From the NCBI GenBank assembly GCA_963576725.1, contig OY755240.1, positions 34,042,620-34,106,619 of the forward strand: a stretch of 64,000 bases of DNA, given 5' to 3'. Under the pieces are notes generated by a model. That model searched no databases, was not told the DNA's origin, and saw nothing but the letters and a program-made list of their open reading frames with translations. Source of the DNA: Azorinus chamasolen. Lineage: Eukaryota; Mollusca; Bivalvia; Cardiida; Solecurtidae. This document shows, one piece after another, positions 38,001 through 45,856 of this stretch. The stretch's first letter is position 1, and each line of letters starts with the position of its first letter. The position numbers were made by a program, and so were the translations under genes.

Positions 38001-41000
38001 CTGTTTTCTAGCACGACCATCATTTAAATCGTTGTTGCTACTGTTTGTTGTGTTATTTTTGTTATGTTTTTCGTGGTTTTATTGCAAACATGTCTTTATT
38101 AACTCGGGGTTTACATTAAGAGCAGCGAGATAGATTCAGCATGTGCTATCGGAAAATCGTATTTAATATACCGAAAAGTCATTTTTCTACACCTAGTTGA
38201 TTAGGTATATTAAAGATGTACTCTGCTCAATTTTCGCAAAATTTCGTAACAAAGCGACATCAAAATTGGGATCTGTATTACTTGAAACTAATTGAATGCT
38301 AATGTACATGGTAAGGAAATACTTGTTAACACATCGGAAACCAACGAGTACACACTCGCCATGTAAGGCTATGTCGTAAAAATCAGTTACGTCTACCTGA
38401 CATACACTATGTACATGTACATTCAGGTAAATATTACACAAAAGACACTCTTTGTTGGCGATTTTACCTGTTCGATTGACACAAATCAGCTTCAGTTGTG
38501 AAAACTCAATTAATACCGATAGTGATGTTCCGAAAGCGGAGACTGACCGAACGCGTCCGTTGATTTCCGTGTAATAAACTAAGCTTTCCGTATATGAAAA
38601 TGTCGGCGATTTCTAAGGATTTAGCAATAATCGGATACCGTTAATATTTACCTGAATATTTGCAAACTGTTGGAAAATTGGTCGTAAGGATTATTTTATG
38701 GTATGAATATGTTAAAAGCTTTTGATGTTGATTGATTTATACGAAAAATGGTAAGAATGTAACTTTATTTGATTGAATTTCAAGAACATATACCATCCTA
38801 TCGAGACAGGCATTTAAAGTCCTTAAACAGCGACAACAAGTCGTCTTTCAGACTACAGTTATTGCAACGGCCAATATGTAAATTATTTGCATGTCTAGAG
38901 AAGCATGTAACAGAATTTAGTTTAGAGCCAATATGTTTAAATTAATTGAGCTGCTTACTACATAAAATAAAAGCGAATTACATAAATTAGCTAGATACGC
39001 ATCAGAAGATTTTAAAACAAGAATCAACATGATAAATGAATCCTAGTAAATTAATATCAAAGTAAAGTAAAATAGTTTTGTATGATTGTACAATTGTCAC
39101 GGTTTAACACCACGCGAGATTTTGTTCAAGCAGATATAGTACGTGTAAAATGAATGCATGTTTATTTGATATGGATTTGTATGATTAACCTTTTCTACGC
39201 TGCAGTTTCGGAGGGGAATGGCTCACTAGTACTTAACTGTCGAGTCCTCTTAATCATGAAAAGCTTAAATTTTAATGACAAACATAGCAGATCCTGATCC
39301 AAGGATTCCGCACGTAGCCTTCTGATATGGAACTGCGTTGTCTGCAATTGACAGTGCAAAGGGCTAATAAGTAAATACCATGCATATATTAAAATAAAGT
39401 TCATCCATGAAATGTAATTGTATGTATCTCTATAGTGTCTTGTTAATAACTTATATTTATACACATTTGAAAATACTAGAAACTGTTAAGTTTATGTGTA
39501 ATAAACTATAAAATGTTAATATGTTATATTCAAACCCTCTTTTCAGGATGTATGAAAATTTCATGCATGTTTGAAAAGCAGAATCCTTTAAATTTACATC
39601 AGTTATAAACATAAAAACCAATAGAAAACACCCATTGTGTTGCGTAGTCTGATAATCATCTATAGCTTTTGATCATATTTGTATCAAATACAGACATATC
39701 TTGAGTGACAGTTTCCCCTTTTCTTTCACCGATCAATTAAAAAGCTGATTTTATCACTTAAATGTTAATTTGAAGAAAAAACGGGTTTGTGAAAGAAACA
39801 AAAAAACAAAACAAAAAACATTTATCAGAAGCACCAAATGGCACAGGTTACTAAATTGTTAATAATAATTGAAAGGATAATATGGAAATGTAATAAGACC
39901 AAAATGTCTGTGTTAGGTTTAGAATTATTGCCTAAGCACTGTGTCTGGTTACTGCAGTTGTTAACACTACACAAATATATATCTAATATTAATGTCTACG
40001 AAAGTAGTCTACATGGGTCACATCATTTAAAGAATCCATTCAGATAAGTTAATGTTTGAGGTTTTGTCGTAATGGGCTTTGGTTTAAATTTCGAGCAAAG
40101 CCTATAGATTATGAATTTAAATGTAAGTAAGCAACAAATAACTATCCAAAGTATGTCCTTTTTCATTATACAACGATTTCACACTGAAGCGAAATAATGT
40201 CGCTACAACTAATAGTTTCCTGATATTCGACATGTTCCTCCATATATATTGCCATTGTGTACATTCATAATATAACAAAAACGTATGGACGCCGTACTCC
40301 AGTTCGGCCTCGATGAACCCAAATGTCATAATTCACGATTTGATTCGCATGAGCAAACAGTTTGGACCCAGATCAGACGCAGCGTTTCTGAAACTGAGAT
40401 TGTTCGCATAGTCAGTTTGTACGAGATGTAAAATTGAGCAGACAGTTGTTGTTTTCACAGCGGGGTAAGGGTTTGATGTACATTACCCCACAACACTATA
40501 GTGTAACATTTCACAGCGGGGTAAGGGTTTGATATGCATTACCCCACAACAATACATTGTAACATTTCACAGCGGGGTAAGGGTTTGATATACATTACCC
40601 CACAACACTACAGTGAAACATTTCACAGCGAGGTAAGGGTTTGATACACATTACCCAATAACACTACAGTGTAACATTTCACAGCGGGGTAAAGTTTGAT
40701 ATACATTATCTAATAACACTACAGTGTAACATTTCACAGAGGGGTAAGGGTTTGATATACATTATCCCATAACACTACAGTGTAACATATCACATCTACA
40801 AATGCATCATTTAACAGCATCACTTTTATTACAAGACTGCTTTTAACATGAGTGTTTTCTTGATGAATGGGAAAGCATCCCTGATGTATCGTAACCCTGA
40901 AGAGTTACGTGTTTTATTCCATGAGAATTGATATAAGTCTGGACACATTTTCCATAACAGGATGGTTTTTGTTTTGAAATTTTAGTCATGCTGACCATTT

Positions 41001-42331
41001 CAACTTCCCTGATTTCTACATTTCTGTGTCTCCTGAATCACCCAAATTATCAAACACTGATACAAAAGGATCTTGACAGAGTCATTGGTACAGACAGGAC
41101 ACCTCATCTGTCTGATAGGAAAGATTGCGTCATCTCGGAGGCAGTCATGATGGAAGTTCAACGTTACGCCACTGTTTTTGTTCCGGGTTTACCACGATTC
41201 TGCGAACCTAACATAGAATTCGAGGGATTTGACATACCAGCTAAGTCCGAGGTATTTTGGCTTCCACAACCATAACCCTCATCCAGCTAACCTCGATTTA
41301 TTTGCATATTAACTCGGTGTCTCATCAAGATCAAAGCTGTTTGACACTTGATTAAAAGTTCCACAAACGCTCGTTATTATATACTTCATCACTGGTCGGT
41401 GATAGATAGTACGACATCACCGGTCGGTGATAGATATTATGACATCACCAGTCGGTGACTGATAGTACGACATCTCCGATGCTATGTAATACGACATCAT
41501 TGGTCGATGCTATGTAGTACGACATCACTGGTCGGTGATATGTAATACTACATCATTGGTCGTAGATATGTAGTATGACATCATTGGTCGGTAAAAGATA
41601 ATATGACATCACTCGTCAGTAAGACACCACAAGTCGATACCATGTAGAAAGACATCACTGGTCGTCGATAGATAATACGGCATTACTGGTCGATGCTCTG
41701 TAACACGACATCTCTGGTTGGTGATAGATAGTACGACATCAACTTACTGTTAGTGCTATATAGTACACCATCAACGGTCTGTGATATATTGTATGGCATT
41801 AACAATTGTTACTTTATAGTACGTCATCACCGGTCAGTACTATATAGAATGACTTAAGTTATACCGAACGTTTTGCTTCGGTCGCATTAAAGTAACCCAT
41901 TAACCGCAACCTTAGTCGCATTTGTAAACAGCTTAGATCAAGACAAAACGCCGAATACCTCACTGCCTCCATAGGATCCAAGATGTTTACTCTTAGTAAA
42001 TAGTTTAAAAAACAATCTTGGTTCATGACACTTAATGACACGATGACAAATATTGAATCGGAATTTGTCATAATTGGACGGATTAATTGAGGAGACATAT
42101 TTATTATCACTGACAGATATGGAGGGACACACACACGTACGCACGCACGCACGCACACACACACAAAGAGAGAGAGAAAGAGACACACAGAGAAAGATAG
42201 GGAGAGAGAGAGTGGGAGAGAGAGAGAGAGAGTGGGAGGGAGACAGAGACAGAGAGAGACACACACTGATAGAGACACACACACACAACACAGAGACAGA
42301 GATAGACAGAGAGAGAGAGGAAGGGAGACAC

Positions 42332-42397
<66 letters not shown>

Positions 42398-43681
42398 AAA
42401 TGCCCCATACTAAATTAAAGCACAATGAGAAACTGTTTGTATTGTTCTTATTCCATGCAGATAATCCCAAATGTCTATTACATCCACCATGATGAGAAGG
42501 TATGGGGTGATCCATGGACTTTCAGGCCGGAGAGGTGGTTGGATGAGAGCGATGGGCTTATCCCTAGCGACCACCCCCTTCGAAAAAGGTATGCTATTTC
42601 TTAAATAGGAGACTGTAACCTTATCGCTGCCACACTGTCGTCTACAAATTAGCCGTTTGCTATTGATTAAATGTCTTAACTTTTATCCCGCTAATAGTGA
42701 CATAAGTCACATTTGCATAAAGGCTTGGATCCAGATCACAAACCGTGTAACACATTAACACCCAAGCTGTTTGACAAAGAATCTCAAAAGCTTGTGTCAT
42801 GACACTTGGTCTATGTGTTCGTAAAAGCTTGATCAAACAACATCAAACAGTTGGGATGAGAATCCTGAGACTTCGAATTACTCGTCGTACTAATCTTCAT
42901 CTAAACGATGTGCATAGGTACTCACAACTTCGATTGCAACATTTAAAATATTTCCGAAGTTAAAAGCGACATTTTTGCTTTAATTGGGCCAATTCAGTTT
43001 ATAATGTGTAGAGCGCATTTGTACATTTTGTTACTTATAGTGTCTTATATCAACTTATAGTATCATTGGACACAACATAGGACTGTTAACCCTTTATCCC
43101 AAAGATGTTCATGGAAGAAATAATGTATGTATGAATACTATGTATAAGCGTAACTTTTAAAAGTGTTTCAGAACACATGAACATTTTGGTTTTGGCAGAT
43201 ACTACTGAATCAGATCTATATAAATCAATTAACAAATAAAAACACATTGGTCACATGACCCTTACAGGAGCCTATTTTTATTGCAAATTTGTCAAAACCC
43301 ATACTACTTGAGTAATCGGTTAAATATTTACATGTTTCATCATTTTCATTATAATTCATCTAACATTCATATAACTGACAATCTTTGACCACTAAATGTA
43401 GTGAACTGTTGAATCTCAAATAGTTATAGAGATAAAAATTGCACATTTTTATTTATTCTATCAGTTGGCTGCCGTTTGGAACTGGTAGGAGACAATGTCT
43501 GGGGGAAACATTTGCAAGAAATGTCATGTTTTTGTACATGTCCACATTGCTGCAGCACCGCACTTTTGTCGCGTCATCCGAACACGCCGTGTCATGTGAC
43601 CCTCGGGACGGCCCTTTTGAAGTCAACCTTACTTGCGCCCCGACATCTTATATGTGCAAAGCAGTTCCAAGGACTACTTAG
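16462..43681 (+). CDS. Cytochrome P450, CYP2-clan type, six exons, complete
   Basis: Haem-thiolate monooxygenase, presumably microsomal. Exons 16462-17016, 18888-19100, 20296-20434, 40986-41251, 42461-42588 and 43465-43681 join in frame to 505 residues. Residues 1-19 are an N-terminal membrane anchor, followed by basic residues and the hinge [13 protein letters not shown]. ExxR is EVQR at 359-362, the PERF-type motif is PERW at 414-417, and the haem loop [10 protein letters not shown] places the Cys ligand at 445. Two usual features are altered: the I-helix A/G-G-x-D/E-T-T reads AVMLTI (302-307), so the acid is Leu while Thr306 stays, and helix C WxxxR reads HxxxK (124-128). Intron 3 is 20.55 kb and full of transposons. 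CYP2-clan placement is by motif style; substrate is unknown. Not recognisably mitochondrial. Confidence 0.93.
17329..18042. repeat. 42-bp minisatellite, 17 units, in P450 intron 1
   Basis: Exact 42-bp spacing from GGCCGCAAT at 17329 to the last unit at 18001. Because 42 is divisible by three and the unit has no stops in one frame of each strand, it creates a 265-codon open frame on the minus strand (unit [14 protein letters not shown]) and a 165-codon one on the plus strand (unit [14 protein letters not shown]). It lies wholly inside intron 1, so neither is likely a host gene. Confidence 0.95.
18305..18375. repeat. Hairpin in P450 intron 1
   Basis: Imperfect inverted repeat: TTTACTTTAATAATATGACACG pairs with a GTGTGTCATATTTATTATGG-type arm around a short AGCTTTA loop. 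Confidence 0.7.
18888..19100 (+). CDS. P450 exon 2 (residues 186-256)
   Basis: Acceptor TTTTCTATTCAG|CTAATTGG, donor ACAAAG|GTTAGT, phase 0 at both ends, 71 codons. Encodes [13 protein letters not shown] through [14 protein letters not shown] to RLFRDTK, corresponding to the F-G helix region. The intron on its right (19101-20295) contains a degenerate TATCCGGACACCCAAT tandem repeat at about 19385-19610. Confidence 0.9.
19385..19610. repeat. Degenerate tandem repeat TATCCGGACACCCAAT
   Basis: About six diverged units of roughly 35 bp sharing (A/T)TCCGGACACCCAAT(C/T)T in P450 intron 2. Confidence 0.7.
20296..20434 (+). CDS. P450 exon 3 (residues 257-303)
   Basis: Acceptor TTCTTGCTACAG|GCCACT, donor GATGCAG|GTGAAT; begins phase 0 and ends with one base of a split codon. 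Encodes [15 protein letters not shown] to [13 protein letters not shown], the start of the I helix. It has no long open frame of its own and was found by extending the phases from exon 2. The split codon GTC is completed by exon 4 more than 20 kb away. Confidence 0.88.
21130..21773. repeat. 165-bp monomer array, left part (interrupted)
   Basis: Head-to-tail monomers with GGGCAATAACTCCTAAATGC, AAGCGATCTGGAAA, AATGCCCCAGTGATAACAAA and TCAAGTTTCATTGA. It breaks off at 21773 inside a monomer and resumes in register at 37409 after the long-TIR element, ending with a GGACGGACGG run near 37480-37545. Confidence 0.85.
21774..21779. repeat. Target-site duplication GGCGCC, left
   Basis: Matches GGCGCC at 37403-37408 on the other side of the element. 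The pre-insertion site is reconstructed from sister monomers of the host array. Confidence 0.8.
22864..23188. mobile_element. Small TIR element (GGCCTGTTCAGGAG), copy 2
   Basis: Second copy of the 11677-12003 element, same orientation, inserted in the left arm. The other arm shows the uninterrupted site AATAAACCAGGTAGATTC, whereas here CCAG precedes and CTGG follows the element, extending the palindrome. No clean duplication is visible. The interior includes AAGATGGCTACCAACACGG, shared with copy 1. Confidence 0.85.
23224..25297. mobile_element. 2.07-kb TTAA-flanked element, piggyBac-like, non-coding
   Basis: Starts AGACATTCCC and ends GGGTAATGTCT, imperfect inverted ends, with TTAA directly outside at 23220-23223 and 25298-25301. 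The other arm shows the empty site AGTTTTAACATCAAG with a single TTAA. TTAA duplication is the piggyBac hallmark (also some Kolobok). No transposase frame is present; the interior holds the 150-bp monomer array at 23400-24260 and poly(G) near 25259-25269. Confidence 0.8.
23399..24262. repeat. 150-bp monomer array with (TCTGTCCG)n and ATGCCCCC ends
   Basis: Opens with ATGCCCCCAAAGGCGGACAT and a (GTCCGTCT)n run at 23440-23515, then about five monomers with TTTCGTGTCCGGTCTGTAAC, CTATCAATGGATTTCAATAT, TGTTCACCAGACA and GGTCAAAGGTCAAGGTCACA. Closes with GGGGGGCATTTGTCAC and TCTTGTTTTT. The open frames here (RLSVCPSF type) are translations of the simple repeat. Confidence 0.85.
26047..26133 (+). 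repeat. tRNA-like module (A and B boxes), plus strand
   Basis: A box TAGCGCAGTGGGTAAAATC and a perfect B box GGTTCGAATCC at 26114-26124. Spacing fits a long-variable-arm tRNA. The acceptor ends do not pair well, so this is a tRNA-derived SINE or relic rather than a confident tRNA gene. Confidence 0.6.
26421..26518 (-). repeat. tRNA-like module, minus strand
   Basis: On the minus strand A box TAGCGCAGTGGATAAG and B-box-like GGTTCGGGTCTCG. Shares the AGCGCAGTGG core with the module at 26047 but is otherwise diverged, and faces it. A SINE-like relic. Confidence 0.55.
26860..27020. repeat. Direct repeat within long-TIR element interior, copy 1
   Basis: Similar to 31010-31215: shared CTATACA..CTGCCGCA, GGGTAAAGA.AGTGAT.GCAAAATCT, ATCACTATTTCAAAGCACC and GGAACGTTC. 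This suggests an internal duplication. No recognisable protein. The rest of 27020-29400 shows no gene apart from hairpin-family copies at 28235, 28575 and 28715. Confidence 0.65.
29405..30858. repeat. Monomer array rich in TCAAGGTCA, with ATGCCCCCC ends
   Basis: Starts ATGCCCCCCCAG followed by a (TGTTTGTC)n run, then about eight degenerate monomers with AACATTGGCCATAACTTTTG, AGACTTGATATTTGGCATGC, CTCATGAAGCTGCACA and TGTCAAGGTCAAGGTCATCC. Ends GGGGGCATAGTG with TCTTGTTTT. Layout parallels 23399-24262 though monomer sequence differs. Confidence 0.85.
31010..31215. repeat. Direct repeat within long-TIR element interior, copy 2
   Basis: Partner of 26860-27020, same orientation. The stretch 31265-32195 beyond it has no supported gene; an 86-codon open frame at 31434-31694 shows no domain. 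Confidence 0.6.
32198..32395. repeat. Two-copy tandem duplication of about 100 bp
   Basis: Copies beginning ATGTTTGTTATAATGCCACC at about 32200 and 32300 run in parallel through TTAAGTGGTCTTAACA and TTTACTGTATATACTCTTTT. Confidence 0.8.
32528..32766. mobile_element. 240-bp MITE with long TIRs
   Basis: The left end ACAGTAGTACAACGATCAGA and right end TCTGATCTTTGTACTACTGT are inverted copies, and similarity continues through GGCGTTGTTT, AAAACAGT and GTAAACACAGAAAATTAACG, about 70 bp per arm. The interior carries GTGGTGTAGTGGTTATGC, an A-box-like word. No coding. Confidence 0.8.
33130..33513 (+). CDS. C2H2 zinc finger fused to GAPGAxL repeats (doubtful gene)
   Basis: 127 codons. Residues 10-31 are a textbook C2H2 finger (CFDC, twelve residues, H, four residues, H; hydrophobic Phe and Leu in place). 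From about residue 40 the chain becomes 7-residue units [14 protein letters not shown], the translation of the 21-bp minisatellite. It ends at a stop inside the array. The finger is probably genuine coding sequence of a mobile unit and the tail low-complexity expansion. In-frame joining to the frame at 34180 by splicing over the palindrome is possible but unproven. Confidence 0.45.
   Translation: MEIINTKISCFDCDQKFCSRFNLQRHRRNKHVEVDLGRLPSPLGAPRAHLGALGAHLGAQGAHSGVPGENSGIPGKHLGAPGAQLGAPGAQLGAPGALLGPLGAHLGAAFGSLFGSSGSAFGSSRRK
33242..34170. repeat. Giant palindrome of a 21-bp minisatellite
   Basis: The left half (33242-33727) is built from GGGAGCTCCGGGAGCGCATT-type 21-bp units. The right half (33733-34170) is the same array inverted (AATTGCGCTCCCGGAGCTCC). 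The loop is CCAAG at 33728-33732, where GAGCACATTTGGGATCT meets AGCTCCCAAATGTGCTC. Longer markers such as GGAGAAAATAGTGGAA (33332, 33502) and its complement TTCCACTATTTTCTCC (33924, 34117) are mirrored too. Open frames on both strands are repeat translations. Confidence 0.92.
34180..34901 (+). CDS. Uncharacterised protein with [10 protein letters not shown] motif and acidic tail
   Basis: An open frame of 226 codons from 34221, extendable upstream to an acceptor-like CACACAG at 34173-34179 with matching residues ([12 protein letters not shown]). Visible motifs: [20 protein letters not shown] near the start, then [30 protein letters not shown] followed by W (a PC..SL..H..RANYQ..W pattern), GHGWKIDD and [17 protein letters not shown]. 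The C-terminal 50 residues are almost all Asp/Glu. I know this pattern from uncharacterised, repetitive invertebrate proteins that usually end in a cysteine-rich tail, here replaced by acid. Function unknown. Multicopy nature and position inside a TIR-bounded unit suggest mobile-element cargo. Coding is likely; intactness is not established. Confidence 0.7.
35311..35362. promoter_or_regulatory. Three GGCGGCCATCTT motifs in tandem
   Basis: ATGGCGGCCATCTTGG occurs with GGCGGCCATCTTAG and ATGGCGGCCATCTTGG again within 50 bp. GCCATCTT matches the core of the YY1 recognition sequence. Placed between the [10 protein letters not shown] frame and the right end of its unit. Confidence 0.45.
35708..37402. 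repeat. Right terminal inverted repeat (with one nested MITE)
   Basis: Inverted partner of the left arm; about 1.46 kb after removing the MITE at 35820-36054. It carries the complementary TCGTCTGCT motifs near 37236, 37088, 36318 and 36136. A block of about 45 bp near 36940-36985 is absent from the left arm. Short open frames shared by both arms show no domain. Confidence 0.8.
35820..36054. mobile_element. 235-bp TA-flanked MITE with perfect 28-bp TIRs
   Basis: The left end TTGTCCTGTTTTATTAACCT continues to a 28-bp perfect inverted match with the right end. TA is duplicated at 35818-35819 and 36055-36056. The left arm of the enclosing element gives the empty site with a single TA (GGTATTAACTG read on its complement). 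Tc1/mariner-type MITE; no coding. Confidence 0.93.
37403..37408. repeat. Target-site duplication GGCGCC, right
   Basis: Directly follows the CT terminus of the long-TIR element; the next bases CCAGTGATAACA continue the host monomer. Confidence 0.8.
37409..37590. repeat. Host monomer array, right part
   Basis: Continues the monomer cut at 21773 (CCAGTGATAACATATATTCATG onward) and ends in a GGACGGACGG microsatellite then CCTCCGACTTTGGCAGGGGA. Confidence 0.8.
37591..40440. other. Intron 3 remainder, no gene seen
   Basis: AT-rich sequence. Relics of the AGTAAAACAGAACG small inverted-repeat family lie at 37600-37690 and 37830-37880, and GATC-type hairpin copies at about 39277-39350 and 40360-40430. 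Short frames show no domain. Confidence 0.5.
40456..40790. repeat. 56-bp minisatellite, six units
   Basis: Units start CACAGCGGGGTAAGGGTTTG at 40456, 40512, 40568, 40624, 40680 and 40735. Each unit has an internal GGGGTAA...TTACCCC inverted pair. It lies about 200 bp before P450 exon 4. Confidence 0.93.
40986..41251 (+). CDS. P450 exon 4 (residues 303-391)
   Basis: Acceptor TTGAAATTTTAG|TCATGC, donor TCCGAG|GTATTT. Two bases complete the split Val codon, then 88 codons. Contains the rest of the I helix ([10 protein letters not shown], with Leu at the usual acid position), the J region [18 protein letters not shown] and the K-helix ExxR as EVQR, then [11 protein letters not shown]. Confidence 0.93.
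41385..41850. repeat. 28-bp degenerate minisatellite
   Basis: About sixteen units of GACATCACTGGTCGGTGATA followed by GATAGTAC-type sequence, period near 28 bp, in P450 intron 4 shortly after exon 4. Confidence 0.85.
42128..42395. repeat. (CA)n / (GA)n compound microsatellite
   Basis: ACACAC, ACGCACGC and long AGAGAG runs, ending in a near-pure (GA)n at 42335-42393. Long open frames on both strands (SLSLSL, RERERE) are repeat translations. Confidence 0.95.
42461..42588 (+). CDS. P450 exon 5 (residues 392-434)
   Basis: Acceptor TTATTCCATGCAG|ATAATC, donor CGAAAAAG|GTATGC; begins phase 0, ends phase 2. Encodes [18 protein letters not shown], then [10 protein letters not shown] with the PERF-type PERW, and SDHPLRK. 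Too short to stand out as an open frame; found by phase and motif. Confidence 0.92.
43465..43681 (+). CDS. P450 exon 6 with haem-binding loop and stop
   Basis: Acceptor TTATTCTATCAG|TTGGCT; the first base completes Ser434. Encodes [19 protein letters not shown] with the Cys445 haem ligand and the L helix, then the C-terminal beta region and TAG at 43679-43681. Intron 5 is 876 bp. Confidence 0.94.
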
Positions 43682-43917
43682 ATGATTGGGACAAGTGTTG
43701 TATTGCTAAACGAGTGATGTTTTAAAAAAAAATTGTATTGTTTATATTCAACACAACATCCAGTTAAAGGTAGTCATAAGATTTTGATTTCGGATATTTC
43801 CTTAACCCTTTACTCAATAAATACGCCATTCTACGACTTTGTAAACTGAGTAGACGCAGATCATACAACTACTGTAGGAACCGTCTGGTAAGGATCTGCG
43901 CTATTTGCTAATTGTAT

Positions 43918-43923
43918 AATAAA
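43918..43923 (+). terminator. Candidate polyadenylation signal of the P450 gene
   Basis: AATAAA about 237 bp after the P450 stop, the first canonical hexamer downstream. It lies directly after a GATC-type hairpin copy at 43845-43910, which would therefore be in the 3' UTR. Confidence 0.4.
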
Positions 43924-44164
43924 GATTTAATTCTACAGTTTCTACCATGCCTGTGTGCATGTGCTATGATAAAATTAACCTATTTAATATTCACGAGATA
44001 GATATATATTCTTTATTTCCTCCAATTGAGGAGAACATCAAAAGCAGTGTATATAATACAATACAGTTATGAATGAAATCAATGTTATCTCTACAAACTA
44101 TTTACATATTTACATACACTTATTCTTTTTACTAACTGTATCTTATGCATGTATACATAAATAT

Positions 44165-45856
44165 ACATATATTACAGTTATCAAATAAAACAATTTCTCG
44201 GCCCTTAGAGTCCTTGCAAGACAACCACAGTAACAGGGCACCGAGGACTTTGACGCCGTCATTGTTGGCAGTGTGCATGCGCATTGTCACCGGAATGAGG
44301 CCAGCTTCACGTAAACCAATGCGATGAACAACTTTTGCGAATCCAAGTATCAGTCAGGTTGTCATATACATGAATTGGGATGCTGTGCTTAATTTTACTT
44401 ACACTGTCATGTTCTGTCTGAGAAGAAAGTGTCAAACACAGCACTTTCCTTGTCGTAAGTTCTTGAATTGTGTAATAGGCTCCTGTGCAATTGTGCGACA
44501 CTTTTCTTACAATGGCCACGTTTGCCACAGTATGAGCAGGTTTCGTGAGTGTCCTTGCTGGGCATTAGCTTTGTTTACTTGTATGCACTGGCTACTTCAA
44601 CAGCATGAGAATCAACAAGTCTTGAGGCAGATCGTTTTCCGGCTACTTAGCTTCCACAAATTGAAACACTTCTTCTAAGGACATATTCTGGTTTTTATTT
44701 CCCAGTAAGTCAAGCTGAATGTCACTATCGGCCACACCTCTTGTAAGGACATCGCACATTATTACCAGTCAGAGTAAATCCTTGGAATTTGATTGGTCAG
44801 TTTGCCAAAAACTGCCGGGGTGTACAGTACCGTATTCAGCGGCTTCCACTGAGAATACAGAATTATTCAATTTGACGCGTGACGTCATTCGTTTTGTTTT
44901 TATTTTTAGAGTCGTTTCGAAATTTCATATCGTCCTTACTCTAATAATTCTGGATGGATTACGACCAATTTAACACTATCAACTTATCAGTACAACGTGT
45001 TACCGTTAATGTTTACAAGTGAAGTTTCAATTCCTCTTTCGAAATTGCTCTGAGACGACGTCATATTTGCTCTGTGATGACGTCATGTTTTCTTTGTCAT
45101 GTCGTCATACAATTAGAGATCTAATGTCAGCAAAATAAGAGCTGTTCGTTTCTTAATTAGGTAAATCGGATCTCTGACTGGTAATAAATTCGTTACACGG
45201 TAATTTGCCAGGGTGTACGGGCTGGTATGACCGGGTTAGACCACGTATTTCCTTCGGCTAACGCCTCAGGAAATACGGGATCTAACCCGGTCATACCAGC
45301 CCGTACACACTGCCAAATAACCGTGTAACTAATATTATCTCGCCCGTGTAATTTACTTTTGCGGCACAGTTAGAGCAATCAATGACAATTTTGCAAAAGT
45401 CCGCCTGTCCTCTTTACACGTGCACCAAAGTTACGCACAGATTCATCATATTGTGTAGTGTTACTCTGGCTACCATTGTGTTTTCTTCACACACTGCTAA
45501 TTTACGTATGGCAGCCAAAACATCGTCCACAGATTTGTCAGTGAATTTACCCCCTGTATATCTGGTGAGGTCTCTCTGGAGGGGTTCGTCACAACACTCA
45601 AGTAATTGTATCACTTTATCACGACCGTCCAGTTTGGTAGCTGTCACATAGTCTGTCCAGCGCGATATAAAGTACGCCCAGTCCTCGCTAGATCTATTGG
45701 CGGTTACGATGGGGCGCTTGACTTTCTCTACCTTGCCCGTATGTACAGGTGCTGATGTACGGCATTGTGGGCTGTTATAAGCGCCGCTACGATGGCCGCA
45801 TCTAAGTCATCTGTTGTGTACGCACAGTCAGGAAATGGACACTTTACTGCAGGCAT
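44165..45856 (-). pseudogene. LTR-retrotransposon gag/protease remnant
   Basis: Minus strand. It begins MPAVKCPFPDC followed by ACA...H..H residues (a finger-like start), then in shifted frames WAYFISRWTDYV, LLECCDEPLQRDL, SVDDVLAAIRKLAV and TMVARVTLHNM: the gag of mollusc Gypsy-like elements as I recognise it. Further on are a knuckle start CSYCGKRGHC (later ligands lost), HVYDNLTDTWIRK, and the protease-flank block LIPVTMRMHTANNDGVKVLG. The DTG catalytic stretch expected between the last two is deleted. A 45193-45328 palindrome and an unrelated-looking stretch interrupt the middle. Frameshifts and stops throughout; not functional. Neither LTR is identified. Confidence 0.75.
45193..45328. 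repeat. 60-bp-arm palindrome
   Basis: Left arm 45193-45252 and right arm 45269-45328 are near-perfect reverse complements, e.g. GTACGGGCTGGTATGACCGG against CCGGTCATACCAGCCCGTAC, with a 16-base loop TTCGGCTAACGCCTCA. It sits inside the gag/protease pseudogene. Confidence 0.93.

Larger units (their letters stand above)
20435..40985 (+). other. P450 intron 3, 20.55 kb
   Basis: Begins GTGAAT and ends TTTTAG. Nearly all of it is repeat: host monomer array 21130-21773 resuming at 37409, the 15.6-kb long-TIR element 21780-37402 with its nested insertions, and a 56-bp minisatellite close to exon 4. Poly(G) at about 20624-20636. The stretch 37590-40440 has no gene, only hairpin-family relics. Confidence 0.88.

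Noticed and set aside
40456..40790. CRISPR-like regularly spaced array
   Set aside because: Direct 56-bp units without unique spacers, in an animal intron; a minisatellite. The same applies to 46205-46525.
41859..42515. Long SLSLSL and RERERE open frames
   Set aside because: Translation of (CA)n and (GA)n microsatellites; overlaps the real P450 exon 5 on the other strand.
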